Of a stretch of DNA of 64,000 bases, positions 16,050-24,912 are shown piece by piece (within the stretch, counting starts at the first letter, position 1; each line of letters starts with the position of its first letter). The DNA is from Mycoplasmatota bacterium (GTDB taxonomy: Bacteria > Bacillota_I > Bacilli_A > MAG-NZ). The notes beneath the pieces were generated by a model, which saw nothing but the letters and a program-made list of their open reading frames with translations, did not search any database and was not told the origin of the DNA. The DNA is taken from positions 1,052,615 through 1,116,614 of the forward strand of contig CP074575.1 of the NCBI GenBank assembly GCA_018394315.1. Direction: 5' to 3'. Made by a program: the position numbers and the translations under genes.

Positions 16050-18629
16050 ATGAATAAAAAATTAGAAATGCATGCTATGGTAGATGCAATAGAAAGGGAT
16101 TTAATTTGCTATATAAGTGCAAAGGTTAATGACAAGAATGTCCCTGCAAAAATCATAAAAAAAATTAAAGAAAGATTAGGATATTATAATCTGGAAGAGG
16201 GAGTATTATACTTGGATCTCCAGGACTTTATTGAGATAATAAATATTAATTCCAAAAGATTAGATTTCGATGAAGAAGAGATTAAGTATTTAAACAAGCA
16301 TATAGTAAGAATCATACCTATAAGGAATAGAGTAATGCATCCTAGACCTCTAGAATTCGATGATTATCCTATTCTGAAAAATGTGTTTAATTGTGTTTCT
16401 ATTTATATAAAAACTATTAAGTGGAAGTGTACAGAAAAAGTTATTAAGATAGTTTCAGATTCACCAAATGATTTACTTTCTCTAGATTTTAGAGAAGTAA
16501 GTAAACAATCCGATATATTCGAGAACCTTCCACTTCCAGATTTTGATGATACAACCTATATTGGTAGAAGGAGAGAGAGAGCAGAAATTAGGGAATTACT
16601 CTTGAATGATAGGGTATATGTTGTAACTGTTAAAGGTGAAGGAGGAATAGGAAAATCGGCCACTGTCTTAAAAACACTTTACGATCTACTAGATGATAGC
16701 GAGAATCCCTTTGAAGCAATAATTTGGAGTACACTTAAAACAGAACACTTAAATAATTCGGAATTTATAAAAATAAATGATGCTATAAATTCTTTTGAAT
16801 TATTACAATCCAATATCTCAAATGAGGTGATTAAAGACAGTAACCTAACAGAAGAAGAAAATATAATGAATTTTGTCAAAGAGTTTAACACCTTATTAGT
16901 AATAGATAACTTAGAAACATTGAATTCAGATGATGTAAGAGACTTTATTATTAGATTCACAGAGTACGGTAAAATTCTGATTACTTCAAGAATAGGATTA
17001 GGAGAACTTGAGAGACGATATAGTCTCGACACAATGAGTGATAATGATTCATTTGCGTACGCCACAGCCCTTCTTTCCTATCATAATCTTGAGAGCATTT
17101 TTAGCAACGAGGAATTAAAACACCTAATTAAAGATGAACTATATTGCAATCCGCTTTCAATTAAGTGGTATGTGAGATCATTAGCCAATGGACTGGATCA
17201 TAATGATGTTCTAAAAAATAAGATGGATGTAGTAAACTTTTGCATGTCAAATGTATATGAAGGTCTAAGTGAACTCTCGATGCTTGTACTATCGGTGTGT
17301 GTTATAGAGGATAGACCACTAAGTTACCCTAATATTACCTTTTTACTGGATATGAAATATGAGTTAGAATTTAAGATAAGAAGGTCTGTAAACGAACTAG
17401 ACATCTCCAATTTCTTAGAATCGAGCAAGCTAAAAAGAGGAATAGTTAACTTAACTGCAATCGCAAGGAATTATTTAAGAATTAACCATTTTCCGGACAA
17501 GAAACTGATAGAGAGAATAATTAGAAAACGTAAGAAACTCAGCAACTTAAAGCAAGAGATGGAAATTAAAAATATCCAAGACAGGTATAATCCCAAATCT
17601 CTTATGTCGTTTGATAAAGAAAACAATTTAGTTGCGGGATGGTACTTATTTCGTGCTATAGAATGTAAAGAAAGCTCTGATTGGGAACAAGCTTTTGAGT
17701 ACGTAGAGATGGCAAAAAAAATCTCACCAAAATATTTTGAATCGTATAAAATCTCAGCATATTTATTGTCGTGTAAGGGTGACAAAAACGCCAATACGGA
17801 ATACAAGACAGCTTATGACCTATGCACAACTGACGATGAGAGGGTCACGATACTAGCACTTTGGGCATCTCATTCTCTTGAAAGAGAGGACAGACATGAA
17901 GCCTTAAGGATGATAAATGAAGCTGAACGAATTGATGGTTCAAATTATCACATAAAACTAGACAAAGTTAAAATGTTGAGTAACCTGGGTAAATATGACG
18001 AGGCCATTAGCATATTGGAAAATATAGATATAAGTAAATTATCTACTCTAAAATACAAGAATATTTACTATACTAGATATGCAGATGTTTATAGAAGAAG
18101 ATCAGAGAGAATAGAGTTCAAATATTTCGATGGAAGATTTTCTCTTTTGCAAAAAGCTTATGATGTACTAGAAAAATCTCCTGGTTCAGATTTTAGGCTC
18201 GCAAACATGAAAATAAGGATTCTTCAATTGATTTCTGAGTATTCTACAAGGGAAGAAGCAATGGAATTTTTATTAGAGAAAATTTCTAGTGATGAGATAG
18301 AACTATATAGCCACTCAAAATTCGACAAGTTTATCAAATCCTTTAGAAGCAGAGTTGTTAATATTGATAACGAAGAATTGAAGAATCAGTTAAAAAGATA
18401 TTTAGTAGACTATAATGAAAAAGCCACAGCGGTTAAAGAGAAGGATGAAGGAATCGTTGTATTTATGAAAGATAATTATGGATTTGTAAAAAACGCATCA
18501 TTAAAGAGAGGATTGTATTTTACCTTACCAAGGAAGTTAAGTTTGAGGTTGGGTGATAGAGTAAAATTCCAGATACGAGATAGTTCTAAAGGACAACCTG
18601 CAGCAAGGATTCTTGATAAGATAGCCTAA
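16050..18629 (+). CDS. HEPN-STAND NTPase-TPR-cold-shock fusion (NLR-like defence protein)
   Basis: 859 residues; the start follows AGGAGGAAGA by 4 bases, so the in-frame ATG at 16014 is not used. Residues 1-130 are helical with IRNRVMHPRP: R92-N93-x3-H97 is the Rx4H motif of HEPN ribonucleases or Swt1-like HEPN domains. The STAND/NB-ARC-like NTPase has Walker A GEGGIGKSAT (196-205), Walker B TLLVIDNLET (281-290) and sensor KILITSR (308-314). Residues 500-790 are TPR-like helical repeats. The last 60 residues form a cold-shock-type OB fold (GIVVFMKDNYGFV ... GDRVKFQIRD). Model: the repeats or OB domain sense foreign RNA/protein, ATP-driven oligomerisation activates the HEPN nuclease. The architecture is visible; the mechanism is inferred. 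Confidence 0.7.
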   Translation: MNKKLEMHAMVDAIERDLICYISAKVNDKNVPAKIIKKIKERLGYYNLEEGVLYLDLQDFIEIININSKRLDFDEEEIKYLNKHIVRIIPIRNRVMHPRPLEFDDYPILKNVFNCVSIYIKTIKWKCTEKVIKIVSDSPNDLLSLDFREVSKQSDIFENLPLPDFDDTTYIGRRRERAEIRELLLNDRVYVVTVKGEGGIGKSATVLKTLYDLLDDSENPFEAIIWSTLKTEHLNNSEFIKINDAINSFELLQSNISNEVIKDSNLTEEENIMNFVKEFNTLLVIDNLETLNSDDVRDFIIRFTEYGKILITSRIGLGELERRYSLDTMSDNDSFAYATALLSYHNLESIFSNEELKHLIKDELYCNPLSIKWYVRSLANGLDHNDVLKNKMDVVNFCMSNVYEGLSELSMLVLSVCVIEDRPLSYPNITFLLDMKYELEFKIRRSVNELDISNFLESSKLKRGIVNLTAIARNYLRINHFPDKKLIERIIRKRKKLSNLKQEMEIKNIQDRYNPKSLMSFDKENNLVAGWYLFRAIECKESSDWEQAFEYVEMAKKISPKYFESYKISAYLLSCKGDKNANTEYKTAYDLCTTDDERVTILALWASHSLEREDRHEALRMINEAERIDGSNYHIKLDKVKMLSNLGKYDEAISILENIDISKLSTLKYKNIYYTRYADVYRRRSERIEFKYFDGRFSLLQKAYDVLEKSPGSDFRLANMKIRILQLISEYSTREEAMEFLLEKISSDEIELYSHSKFDKFIKSFRSRVVNIDNEELKNQLKRYLVDYNEKATAVKEKDEGIVVFMKDNYGFVKNASLKRGLYFTLPRKLSLRLGDRVKFQIRDSSKGQPAARILDKIA

Positions 18630-18711
18630 CTAATAAATTCATTCTCGTAGCATAGGCAGTTAGTATAGGTATTATGGGTTAAGAATTTATCTGTTTCATA
18701 TTCAAATTTAT

Positions 18712-18744
18712 AAAATAATCGAAATAAATTCGATTATTTTTTTT
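18712..18744 (+). terminator. Rho-independent terminator
   Basis: AAATAATCGAA-ATAAA-TTCGATTATTT with eight T residues, about 85 bases after the STAND gene. A strong intrinsic terminator. Confidence 0.85.
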
Positions 18745-18780
18745 GAGAGTAAGTTTCTGTCGCTCTAAAACGTATAATGT
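18745..18780 (+). repeat. Module-end repeat, copy 3
   Basis: GAGAGTAAGTTTCTGTC ... CTAAAACGTATAATGT, starting immediately after the terminator T-run. It precedes the ssrA-like attachment fragment by about 120 bases. Confidence 0.6.
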
Positions 18781-18901
18781 GGTTAGATTTATATAAAAAC
18801 ACTTGTGGACGTTCTTTGAAAAAATCCATATTGAAGTAAGTAATAATGATTTTTTGTAAGTATTTTACTTCAAGAGATATAGTTTGCATATGATATTTCT
18901 C

Positions 18902-18933
18902 AAACGGGGGTTCGACTCCCCCCAACTCCACCA
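18902..18933 (+). other. ssrA (tmRNA) 3'-end fragment, likely attachment site
   Basis: A perfect T-arm GGGGG-TTCGACT-CCCCC followed by CAACTCCACCA, which is the canonical 3' end of tmRNA with encoded CCA. No tmRNA body lies upstream (the STAND gene and its terminator do), so this is only the 3' segment left or carried by an element that integrates into ssrA. Degenerate relatives of this end occur at 22.6, 25.6, 34.3 and 58.3 kb. An IS3 element begins about 13 bases downstream. Confidence 0.75.
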
Positions 18934-18946
18934 ATGAAATTTGAAA

Positions 18947-20413
18947 TGGCTTCCAAAAGTTGGAGAAATGGTATAATTAATTACCTACTCTGATGAAGGG
19001 AGCTTTTATTATGCGTTATACATTAAAAGAGAAGTTAAAAATGTGTATTGAACATGTAGAAGAACATAAGTCATTGTCACATGTGTCTGAGAGATACAAC
19101 AACTATGATTTGAGTAGTTTGAAGTATTTAGTGGCTTTATACAAGACGTATGGAGAGAAGCCATTTATACAAAGAAAGATAAGATCATATAGAAGAGATA
19201 CTAAATTGTTGGCTATTGGAAGAGTAGAAACAGGAGAATCGATAAGACGTGTAGCTCTAGATTTTGAATTACTTGATCCAAGTATATTAGGAGATTGGGT
19301 AAAGGTATATAGAACAAAAGGTAAGGAAGCAATAAAGGATACTCACTCTAGAAAAGCGTACATGTCAGAAGAAGAAAGAAATAAGTATAAAGTGGATAAA
19401 GCGTTGAAAGAGGAAAACGAAAGACTGAGAGCTGAGATAGAATACTTAAAAAAGTCGCAGTCCTTAATTCAAAAGCTAAAAAAAGTGACTAATAGAGAAA
19501 AGGCAGCTATTGTCACTGAATTAAGGAAAGATTTTAGTTTAAAGGTCCTTTTGGATGTAACGGGAATGGCGTCATCTGTTTATTACTACAACGTGAATAA
19601 AATAAAAGAAAACAAAGATAACTACATAGAGATAAAAGAAGAGATTGATTACCTATACTTGATAAAGCACAAGAAACGTATGGGATATCAACGAATATAT
19701 ATCGAATTACAGAAACTAGGATATCGTATAGGTAAGAACAAAGTGTTAGAAATAATGAGAGAAAAAGGATATCTTAAGAAGAAAGCTAAGAAATGGAGAA
19801 AATACAATTCATATGAAGGAATAGTAGGAAAACTATTTCCAAACGAAATGAATCAGGAATTCACTACAAGTCGACCATACGAAAAAGCAGGGACAGATAT
19901 CACAATGTTTCCAATGGAAGAGGAATCAGTATACCTTTCTCCAGTAATTGATTTTCATTCAAGAGAAGTGTTATCATATACAGTAGGTACGAATGCAAAG
20001 ATGGATAAAATTGATTCAATGATGAAGGAACTAAAAGCAAATCATTCAGTAAGAGTAAAAGGTATGATAATTCAACCCGATCAAGGCATACAATATCAAA
20101 ATTCAAGGTACAGAGAAATGGTTCAAAGTTTAGGAATGAAACAATCGATGAGTCGAAAAGGAAATTGTTTAGATAATTCACCAACTGAAAACTTCTTTGG
20201 AAGAATGAAAGAAGAGATGTGGAATGGGTGTCAAGAACAGTACAAAGATGCCAATGAATTAATGAGTACTATACACGAATATATAGATTATTACAATAAC
20301 ACAAGAATAGTAACTAGACACAAGATGAGTCCAGTAAACTATAGAAATGAGTATTTTAAAGAAGCAAATATGGTGGGGGGTTAATCAAAATCATCTCCAA
20401 TATTTGAAAGCCA
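18947..20413 (+). mobile_element. IS3-family (IS150-like) insertion sequence
   Basis: About 1.47 kb bounded by inverted repeats matching at 17 of 20 positions (left TGGCTTCCAAAAGTTGGAGA; right, inverted, TGGCTTTCAAATATTGGAGA). Internal TATAAT promoter near 18972. No clear target duplication. It sits between the ssrA-like fragment and a truncated DUF2726-like gene, whose 5' part it or a linked deletion has removed. Confidence 0.88.
18993..20384 (+). CDS. IS3-family transposase, single uninterrupted reading frame
   Basis: 463 residues (452 if translation starts at 19026... the ATG at 19011, MRYTLKEK, is also possible). Two N-terminal helix-turn-helix modules, a leucine-zipper-like coil (ENERLRAEIEYL), an HTH_21 region (KKRMGYQRIYIEL), and the rve integrase core: GTDITMF, IIQPDQGIQYQN and a Glu in NCLDNSPTENFFGRMK. 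Most IS3/IS150 elements need a -1 frameshift between orfA and orfB. Here an AAAAAAG run remains near 19449, but both parts are already in one frame. Apparently intact. Confidence 0.9.
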   Translation: MKGAFIMRYTLKEKLKMCIEHVEEHKSLSHVSERYNNYDLSSLKYLVALYKTYGEKPFIQRKIRSYRRDTKLLAIGRVETGESIRRVALDFELLDPSILGDWVKVYRTKGKEAIKDTHSRKAYMSEEERNKYKVDKALKEENERLRAEIEYLKKSQSLIQKLKKVTNREKAAIVTELRKDFSLKVLLDVTGMASSVYYYNVNKIKENKDNYIEIKEEIDYLYLIKHKKRMGYQRIYIELQKLGYRIGKNKVLEIMREKGYLKKKAKKWRKYNSYEGIVGKLFPNEMNQEFTTSRPYEKAGTDITMFPMEEESVYLSPVIDFHSREVLSYTVGTNAKMDKIDSMMKELKANHSVRVKGMIIQPDQGIQYQNSRYREMVQSLGMKQSMSRKGNCLDNSPTENFFGRMKEEMWNGCQEQYKDANELMSTIHEYIDYYNNTRIVTRHKMSPVNYRNEYFKEANMVGG

Positions 20414-20578
20414 CTTCAGTATAGAGCATTCTACAAATCTGCAGACAATAGAAAGAGATAGAATTAAGAATATGCTTTGTGAAAAGGCAGGTCTTAAGCT
20501 TGTTAGAATTAGTAACGATTATGTAAGATGATATGAGCATGTCAAACGAGTAATAATGGATCTTTTGAGAAAGTAATT
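20414..20578 (+). pseudogene. C-terminal remnant of a DUF2726-like protein
   Basis: Directly after the IS3 right end an open frame encodes HFSIEHSTNLQTIERDRIKN then MLCEKAGLKLVRIS, the ERDxxKxxxCEKAGxxLxRI signature of the DUF2726 (restriction-endonuclease-like) domain. It then hits a TGA and continues in the same frame as YEHVKRVIMDLLRK to a TAA. The 5' part is missing. A relic of a nuclease-like defence gene. The in-frame TGA does not imply recoding, because intact genes here do not use TGA internally. Confidence 0.55.
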
Positions 20579-20685
20579 ATTTAAATTGAGAATAAAGTTA
20601 TTGTCATTTCTTTATATATGTAGAATATTGTATTATAATGAGATATCCATTTATTTTCCAGACAGTTATGTGAGGGGGGACTACA

Positions 20686-22257
20686 ATGATAAAAACATAT
20701 GATTTTGCTAGAAATAATGAAGACATAAAGAATAAACCTTTTTGTATGAATTGGCCTGTAGTTTATATTATTGAAGATGGAACCTCTGTATATATAGGCG
20801 AAACCAATAATTTTTATAATAGAACTAACACGCATTCTTTAGATGATGAAAAGAAACATCTGAAAAGAATTCATATGATAACAAAAAATGATTTTAATTC
20901 CTCTGTAATTGCTGATATTGAATCATTTTTGATACGTCATTTTGATGCCGATAATCAAATGGTAGTACTAAATAAAAACGGAGGAAGAGGAAACTTATTA
21001 TATTATCAGAAGGAATTCTATTATTCTAAGATTCCATCTATATGGGAAAGATTACTGAAGAAGAGATTAGTGACTCATGATTTGGTTCAAATAGAAAATT
21101 CGGATTTGTTCAAATACTCTCCGTATACATCTCTTAGTGATGATCAGTTAGCTATTAGCGAAATGATTATCGATTATATTAAGACAAAAGAAGAATCGAT
21201 TAGTATCATTGATGGATTGCCTGGTACTGGAAAGACTGTACTTGCTATGTATTTGCTAAAGTTATTATCCTTATATGATTCTCTAACAGCGGATGATATT
21301 GCTCTTGTAGTGCCAATGTCATCATTGAGATCAACACTTAAGTCAGTTGTAAAGACAGTTAAAGGACTAAAAGCTTCAATGGTTATTGGACCTGCTGATG
21401 TAGTGAAAAAAAATTATAAGATACTTATTGTGGATGAAGCTCATCGACTTAGAAGAAGAGTAAATATAACTAATTATGGATCCTTTGATAAAGTAAATAA
21501 AAATTTGGAATTGGATAAGAATGAGGGGAATGAGCTAGATTGGATAATGAAGAGTAGTAGGCACCAAATTTTGTTTTATGATGAGAATCAGTCAGTTAGA
21601 CCGAGTGATGTTATAGTTGAGGATTTTTATAAAGTAAAAGAGCTAGCTACTGTCTATACATTGGAGTCTCAACACCGAGTTGCTGCTGGTATAAACTATG
21701 TTAATTATATAAAGAATATATTTACTAATATGCAAAATGGAATAGTTCATTTTGATAACTATGATTCTCTGATAATTGATGACTTCTCTTATTTGGTTGA
21801 ATTGATTAACAATAAAGATAAGGAAGTTGGTTTATCGCGTGTAGTATCTGGATACTCCTTTGAGTGGGTGTCAAAAAGAGATAAATCATTGAGTGATATC
21901 ACACTTGATGGCATATCGATGCAATGGAATACTACTGCGAGTAATTGGGTAAACAGTAAAAATGCGTTAGAGGAAGTTGGATGTATACATACTGTTCAGG
22001 GATATGACTTAAACTATATAGGTTTAATTATAGGAAAAGATATAGATTATGATTTTGAGTTGAAAAAGTTTATAGTTGATAGAGACCAGTATTTTGATAT
22101 AAAAGGGAAGGCTACTATAGATAGTGAGGAGCAACTCCTAGAATATATTAGAAACATTTACATTACTCTCTCAACAAGAGCAATTAAAGGAATATATTTT
22201 TATATTTGTAATGATAACATGAAAAAATATATGCAACAGTACTTCGATACAAAATAG
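20686..22257 (+). CDS. GIY-YIG nuclease - DUF2075 (Schlafen-like) helicase fusion
   Basis: 523 residues; start supported by GTGAGGGGGG and a TATAAT near 20636. The N-terminal GIY-YIG domain has VVYIIEDG and YIGETNNFYNR (25-46) with likely catalytic Glu79. The SF1-type ATPase/helicase of the DUF2075 family has Walker A GLPGTGKT (177-184), Walker B ILIVDEAHRL (246-255), a DENQS motif III-like segment, and a C-terminal STRAIKGIYFY motif VI-like end. Probably cuts or unwinds structured nucleic acid in defence or repair. The MazG-like gene starts 8 bases downstream, so the two form one operon. Confidence 0.8.
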   Translation: MIKTYDFARNNEDIKNKPFCMNWPVVYIIEDGTSVYIGETNNFYNRTNTHSLDDEKKHLKRIHMITKNDFNSSVIADIESFLIRHFDADNQMVVLNKNGGRGNLLYYQKEFYYSKIPSIWERLLKKRLVTHDLVQIENSDLFKYSPYTSLSDDQLAISEMIIDYIKTKEESISIIDGLPGTGKTVLAMYLLKLLSLYDSLTADDIALVVPMSSLRSTLKSVVKTVKGLKASMVIGPADVVKKNYKILIVDEAHRLRRRVNITNYGSFDKVNKNLELDKNEGNELDWIMKSSRHQILFYDENQSVRPSDVIVEDFYKVKELATVYTLESQHRVAAGINYVNYIKNIFTNMQNGIVHFDNYDSLIIDDFSYLVELINNKDKEVGLSRVVSGYSFEWVSKRDKSLSDITLDGISMQWNTTASNWVNSKNALEEVGCIHTVQGYDLNYIGLIIGKDIDYDFELKKFIVDRDQYFDIKGKATIDSEEQLLEYIRNIYITLSTRAIKGIYFYICNDNMKKYMQQYFDTK

Positions 22258-22265
22258 GAGGAATT

Positions 22266-22592
22266 ATGAAAAACATAGAAGAATTAACTCAACTCCTAGT
22301 CAAGTTTAGAGATGATAGGGATTGGAAACAATTTCATACACCAGAGAATCTATCTAAGAGTATAATGCTTGAAGCTGCTGAACTTCTAGAAAATTTTCAG
22401 TGGCAATGTGAGTCAGACGACTTAGATAACATTAAAGAAGAGATAGCGGATATTTTTGGATATTTGCTTCTACTTTGTAACCACTATGACCTAAACTTAA
22501 TTGAAATAACAAAATCAAAAATCAATCAAAACTCTGAAAAGTATCCGGTAGATAAATCTTATGGGATAAGCACGAAGTATAATAGACTATAA
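22266..22592 (+). CDS. MazG-like nucleotide pyrophosphohydrolase
   Basis: 108 residues, typical for single-domain all-alpha NTP pyrophosphatases. The metal-binding pattern is EAAELLENFQW (Glu residues 38-42) and EEIADIFGYLLLL (E-x2-D). It hydrolyses (d)NTP to (d)NMP and PPi, cleaning or depleting nucleotide pools. AGGAGG lies 5 bases upstream of the ATG, 8 bases after the helicase gene. In this setting nucleotide depletion or processing of nuclease products is plausible. Confidence 0.85.
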   Translation: MKNIEELTQLLVKFRDDRDWKQFHTPENLSKSIMLEAAELLENFQWQCESDDLDNIKEEIADIFGYLLLLCNHYDLNLIEITKSKINQNSEKYPVDKSYGISTKYNRL

Positions 22593-22616
22593 TAAAAGTG
22601 ATTCTGCTAATTAGGC

Positions 22617-22749
22617 AGTTGTGGTTATTTAGTGCAATGCCCCAGCTCTGCCAATAATAATCACATAAATTCTGATCGATAGTTGGAATTATTATATATA
22701 AATAAATAGCCACTAAATACTGTATTTACAGAAATTATTGGCTATTTTC
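22617..22749 (+). repeat. ssrA-3'-like repeat C with conserved downstream hairpin
   Basis: AGTTGTGGTTATTTAG... then CCCCAGCTCTGCCA, a degenerate tmRNA end. Next comes a stretch (CACATAAATTCTGAT, then GTTGGAATTATTATAT) shared with copies at 34.3 and 58.3 kb. It ends in a hairpin AATAGCCA ... TGGCTATTTTC at 22705-22748 that doubles as terminator for the helicase-MazG operon. Its first 39 bases closely match the 25.55-kb copy. Confidence 0.6.
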
Positions 22750-23001
22750 TTATCCCTTATATATTATAAACTAAAATTTATCTGTTATGTTGACATTGAG
22801 TTGTATTGTACTCAAATAAGAATGATATTCATCGTATTTCTGTACTCATATCTACTTATAGTATATAATGAAGTGAGAAAGAAAGTTATGAATTTTGTTA
22901 AAAAAAACATAGCTCATGTGAGTACTATTTAGTTTGATCTTATAGTGGAATACATATAGATTTAGATGAACCTATTACAATTAAATGAAAGGAAGAAAAA
23001 A

Positions 23002-24351
23002 ATGAAAAAGAGAACTAGAATTGCTTTTATATTTATTATAATCATAACTGCTTCTATTTTAACGGGATGTCGTATGAATGTATCTAACAAAGATAAAGAA
23101 TTTTACTTAAAGGCAAATGAGTATATTACTGCTATTAACGAGGTTACTACTGGGCAAAAAATACACGGAAATGTCTTGGTTGTAAAGGATGGAGAAATAT
23201 TGTTTTCAGAAGGATATGGGAAAGCAGATTATAATAGCGACAGAGATTTTACTGAGGATACAATATTCCTAATAGCATCAAATACAAAACCAATAACAGC
23301 TATTGCAATAATGCAATTACAGGAAAAAGGTTTTTTGGATATCAAAAATCCAGTGTCTATGTACGTACCAGATCAACTTAGAGGTGATGAGTTTACTATA
23401 GAACATCTATTGACGCATACTTCAGGAGTAAAAAGAGATTTAGATACTATTTTCTATCATCCTATCTCAAAAAAAGACTCGATAAAGGAGATTACATCAG
23501 AACCCCTTGAATTTAATCCTGGAACAAAATATCAATATAGTAATTGTGGATTTAGCTTATTAGCTCACATTATAGAAAAGGTTTCAGGTCAGACTTATGA
23601 GGAGTATCTGGATGAAAATATTTTTAAGCCACTGAATATGAAGCATACCGGGGCTGCTACTTCAAATGAAGATTTGCCTGATATGGCTAAATCACACTAT
23701 ATATCTCATAATAACATTAGTGAATCATCATTACTTTATGACGTGTCAGTTTTTTGGGGTGCGGGAAATATTTATTCTAGTATTAGAGATCTATATTTAT
23801 TAGAAAATGCCTTATATGTTGGTGAGATATTAAGTAAAGAATCAATTAAAAGTATGTATGAGAATGGATATGGAATAGGATTCGGAGAATTAAATGGACA
23901 TAAATGGGTTGGCCACAATGGACTTCTAAGTAGTTATTCGTCCACACTACTTAGATTTCCAGATGATCAATTAAGTGTAATAGTCTTGATGAACGTCGGT
24001 AATCAGGATAATTTAAATTTCAATATTGCACAGGCATTGTCAATTATAGCATTAGGAGAAGAGTATACTTTACCAGTTATGAAAGAAGAAATATTCCTAG
24101 ATAAGAATCAATTGGACAAATTTGTAGGAAATTATCGGTTTGATAATGGTGGTATAGTTTCAATTACAAGGAATAACAATATTTTATTATTTGGTCATTC
24201 ATTCAATCTAACTCCATATTCAGATTTAGCGTTTTATAATATAGGGAGTGAGTATAGAACGGTAGAATTTAATTTAGATGATAATAGTAATGTAGTTGGA
24301 TTTATATTTAAAGAAAGCGTTGTTGAACTGAAAGGAAGTAAGGTCAACTAG
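23002..24351 (+). CDS. Lipoprotein serine hydrolase (class C beta-lactamase / PBP-like)
   Basis: 449 residues from the ATG preceded by GAAAGGAAG; an ATG 36 bases upstream lacks a site. The N-terminal signal has lipobox LTGC. The beta-lactamase fold shows Ser-x2-Lys in IASNTKPI, Tyr-x-Asn in QYSNCG and a third motif GHNG in KWVGHNGLLSS. A C-terminal beta-rich domain (about residues 360-449) resembles the lipocalin-like end found in many such hydrolases. Acts outside the membrane as esterase, peptidase or cell-wall enzyme; the substrate is not predictable. Resistance is not implied. Confidence 0.85.
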   Translation: MKKRTRIAFIFIIIITASILTGCRMNVSNKDKEFYLKANEYITAINEVTTGQKIHGNVLVVKDGEILFSEGYGKADYNSDRDFTEDTIFLIASNTKPITAIAIMQLQEKGFLDIKNPVSMYVPDQLRGDEFTIEHLLTHTSGVKRDLDTIFYHPISKKDSIKEITSEPLEFNPGTKYQYSNCGFSLLAHIIEKVSGQTYEEYLDENIFKPLNMKHTGAATSNEDLPDMAKSHYISHNNISESSLLYDVSVFWGAGNIYSSIRDLYLLENALYVGEILSKESIKSMYENGYGIGFGELNGHKWVGHNGLLSSYSSTLLRFPDDQLSVIVLMNVGNQDNLNFNIAQALSIIALGEEYTLPVMKEEIFLDKNQLDKFVGNYRFDNGGIVSITRNNNILLFGHSFNLTPYSDLAFYNIGSEYRTVEFNLDDNSNVVGFIFKESVVELKGSKVN

Positions 24352-24616
24352 AACACAAAATGCTGTAAGTTATGTTAGTAAGTAAAAGTTAACCTAGGGT
24401 ACTTGGTAAAGTTACAGTTTTAAGTTCATTATCAGCGAATCTATGATTTTTGTAGTTACAATACTCTCCAGGGAGAATAAATAGTTTGGATAATCAAGAT
24501 ACTTCAAATACTAAAACAATTCTAATGACAAAAGCGGATGGAGCCTTAACTCATACTAGAAAATTTGGGTAGTGATTCTACTATTAATAAAAATCAAAAA
24601 GAGGAGAAATAGGAAA

Positions 24617-24646
24617 ATGGTTGAACAAATGTTCAACCATTTTTTT
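24617..24646 (-). terminator. Terminator of the Cys-rich gene (symmetrical hairpin)
   Basis: AATGGTTGAACA-AAT-GTTCAACCATTTTTTT is near-perfectly palindromic and begins at the last codons of the minus-strand Cys-rich gene. T tracts on both sides allow bidirectional termination. The preceding plus-strand interval, 24352-24616, shows nothing I can interpret. Confidence 0.7.
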
Positions 24647-24912
24647 CACCATCCACATGATTGATAAAATGGATGGCCATGGTAATAACAATAAGGTGAG
24701 TTAATACAATAAATAGGATTATAAGATGGAAATCTCCTTCTCTTACAACACTTGCACCTGCATTTACAATAGTCATCGTAACCAAAATTGCATCTATTAT
24801 GTTCTATGTGTCTGATGCATTTACAACCGCAATCCATTCGTCTACTACAATGTTTACAACAAGTTACTCTCTGACAACAAGATGACTTATGATGACAATA
24901 ATGTTTACTCAT
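24646..24912 (-). CDS. Cysteine-rich small protein
   Basis: 88 residues with 18 Cys and many His/Tyr/Arg, arranged as CC, CxC and CxCxCC clusters (CCQRVTCCKHC, CGCKC, CKCRCKCC). The start has a strong GGGAGGAA site. No signal peptide. This composition suggests metal binding (metallothionein-like) or a disulfide-linked structural protein such as a spore-coat component. The neighbouring YheC/D gene makes the coat idea attractive but unproven. Isolated, convergent with the serine hydrolase gene. Confidence 0.6.
   Translation of the reverse strand: MSKHYCHHKSSCCQRVTCCKHCSRRMDCGCKCIRHIEHNRCNFGYDDYCKCRCKCCKRRRFPSYNPIYCINSPYCYYHGHPFYQSCGW

Noticed and set aside
18734..18934. A complete tmRNA gene or a minus-strand protein ending at the ssrA-like fragment
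   Set aside because: Only the T-arm and acceptor end are present; the upstream bases are the STAND terminator and repeat, with no tag ORF or 5' acceptor strand. The minus-strand frame is just the antisense of the T-arm.
20510..20578. TGA read as tryptophan (mycoplasma-type code)
   Set aside because: Only relics show in-frame TGA; intact genes of 700-1600 codons use TGG and contain no internal TGA.
22738..22932. 64-residue hydrophobic frame
   Set aside because: Starts inside the hairpin of repeat C, has no ribosome site and looks like translated AT-rich spacer.
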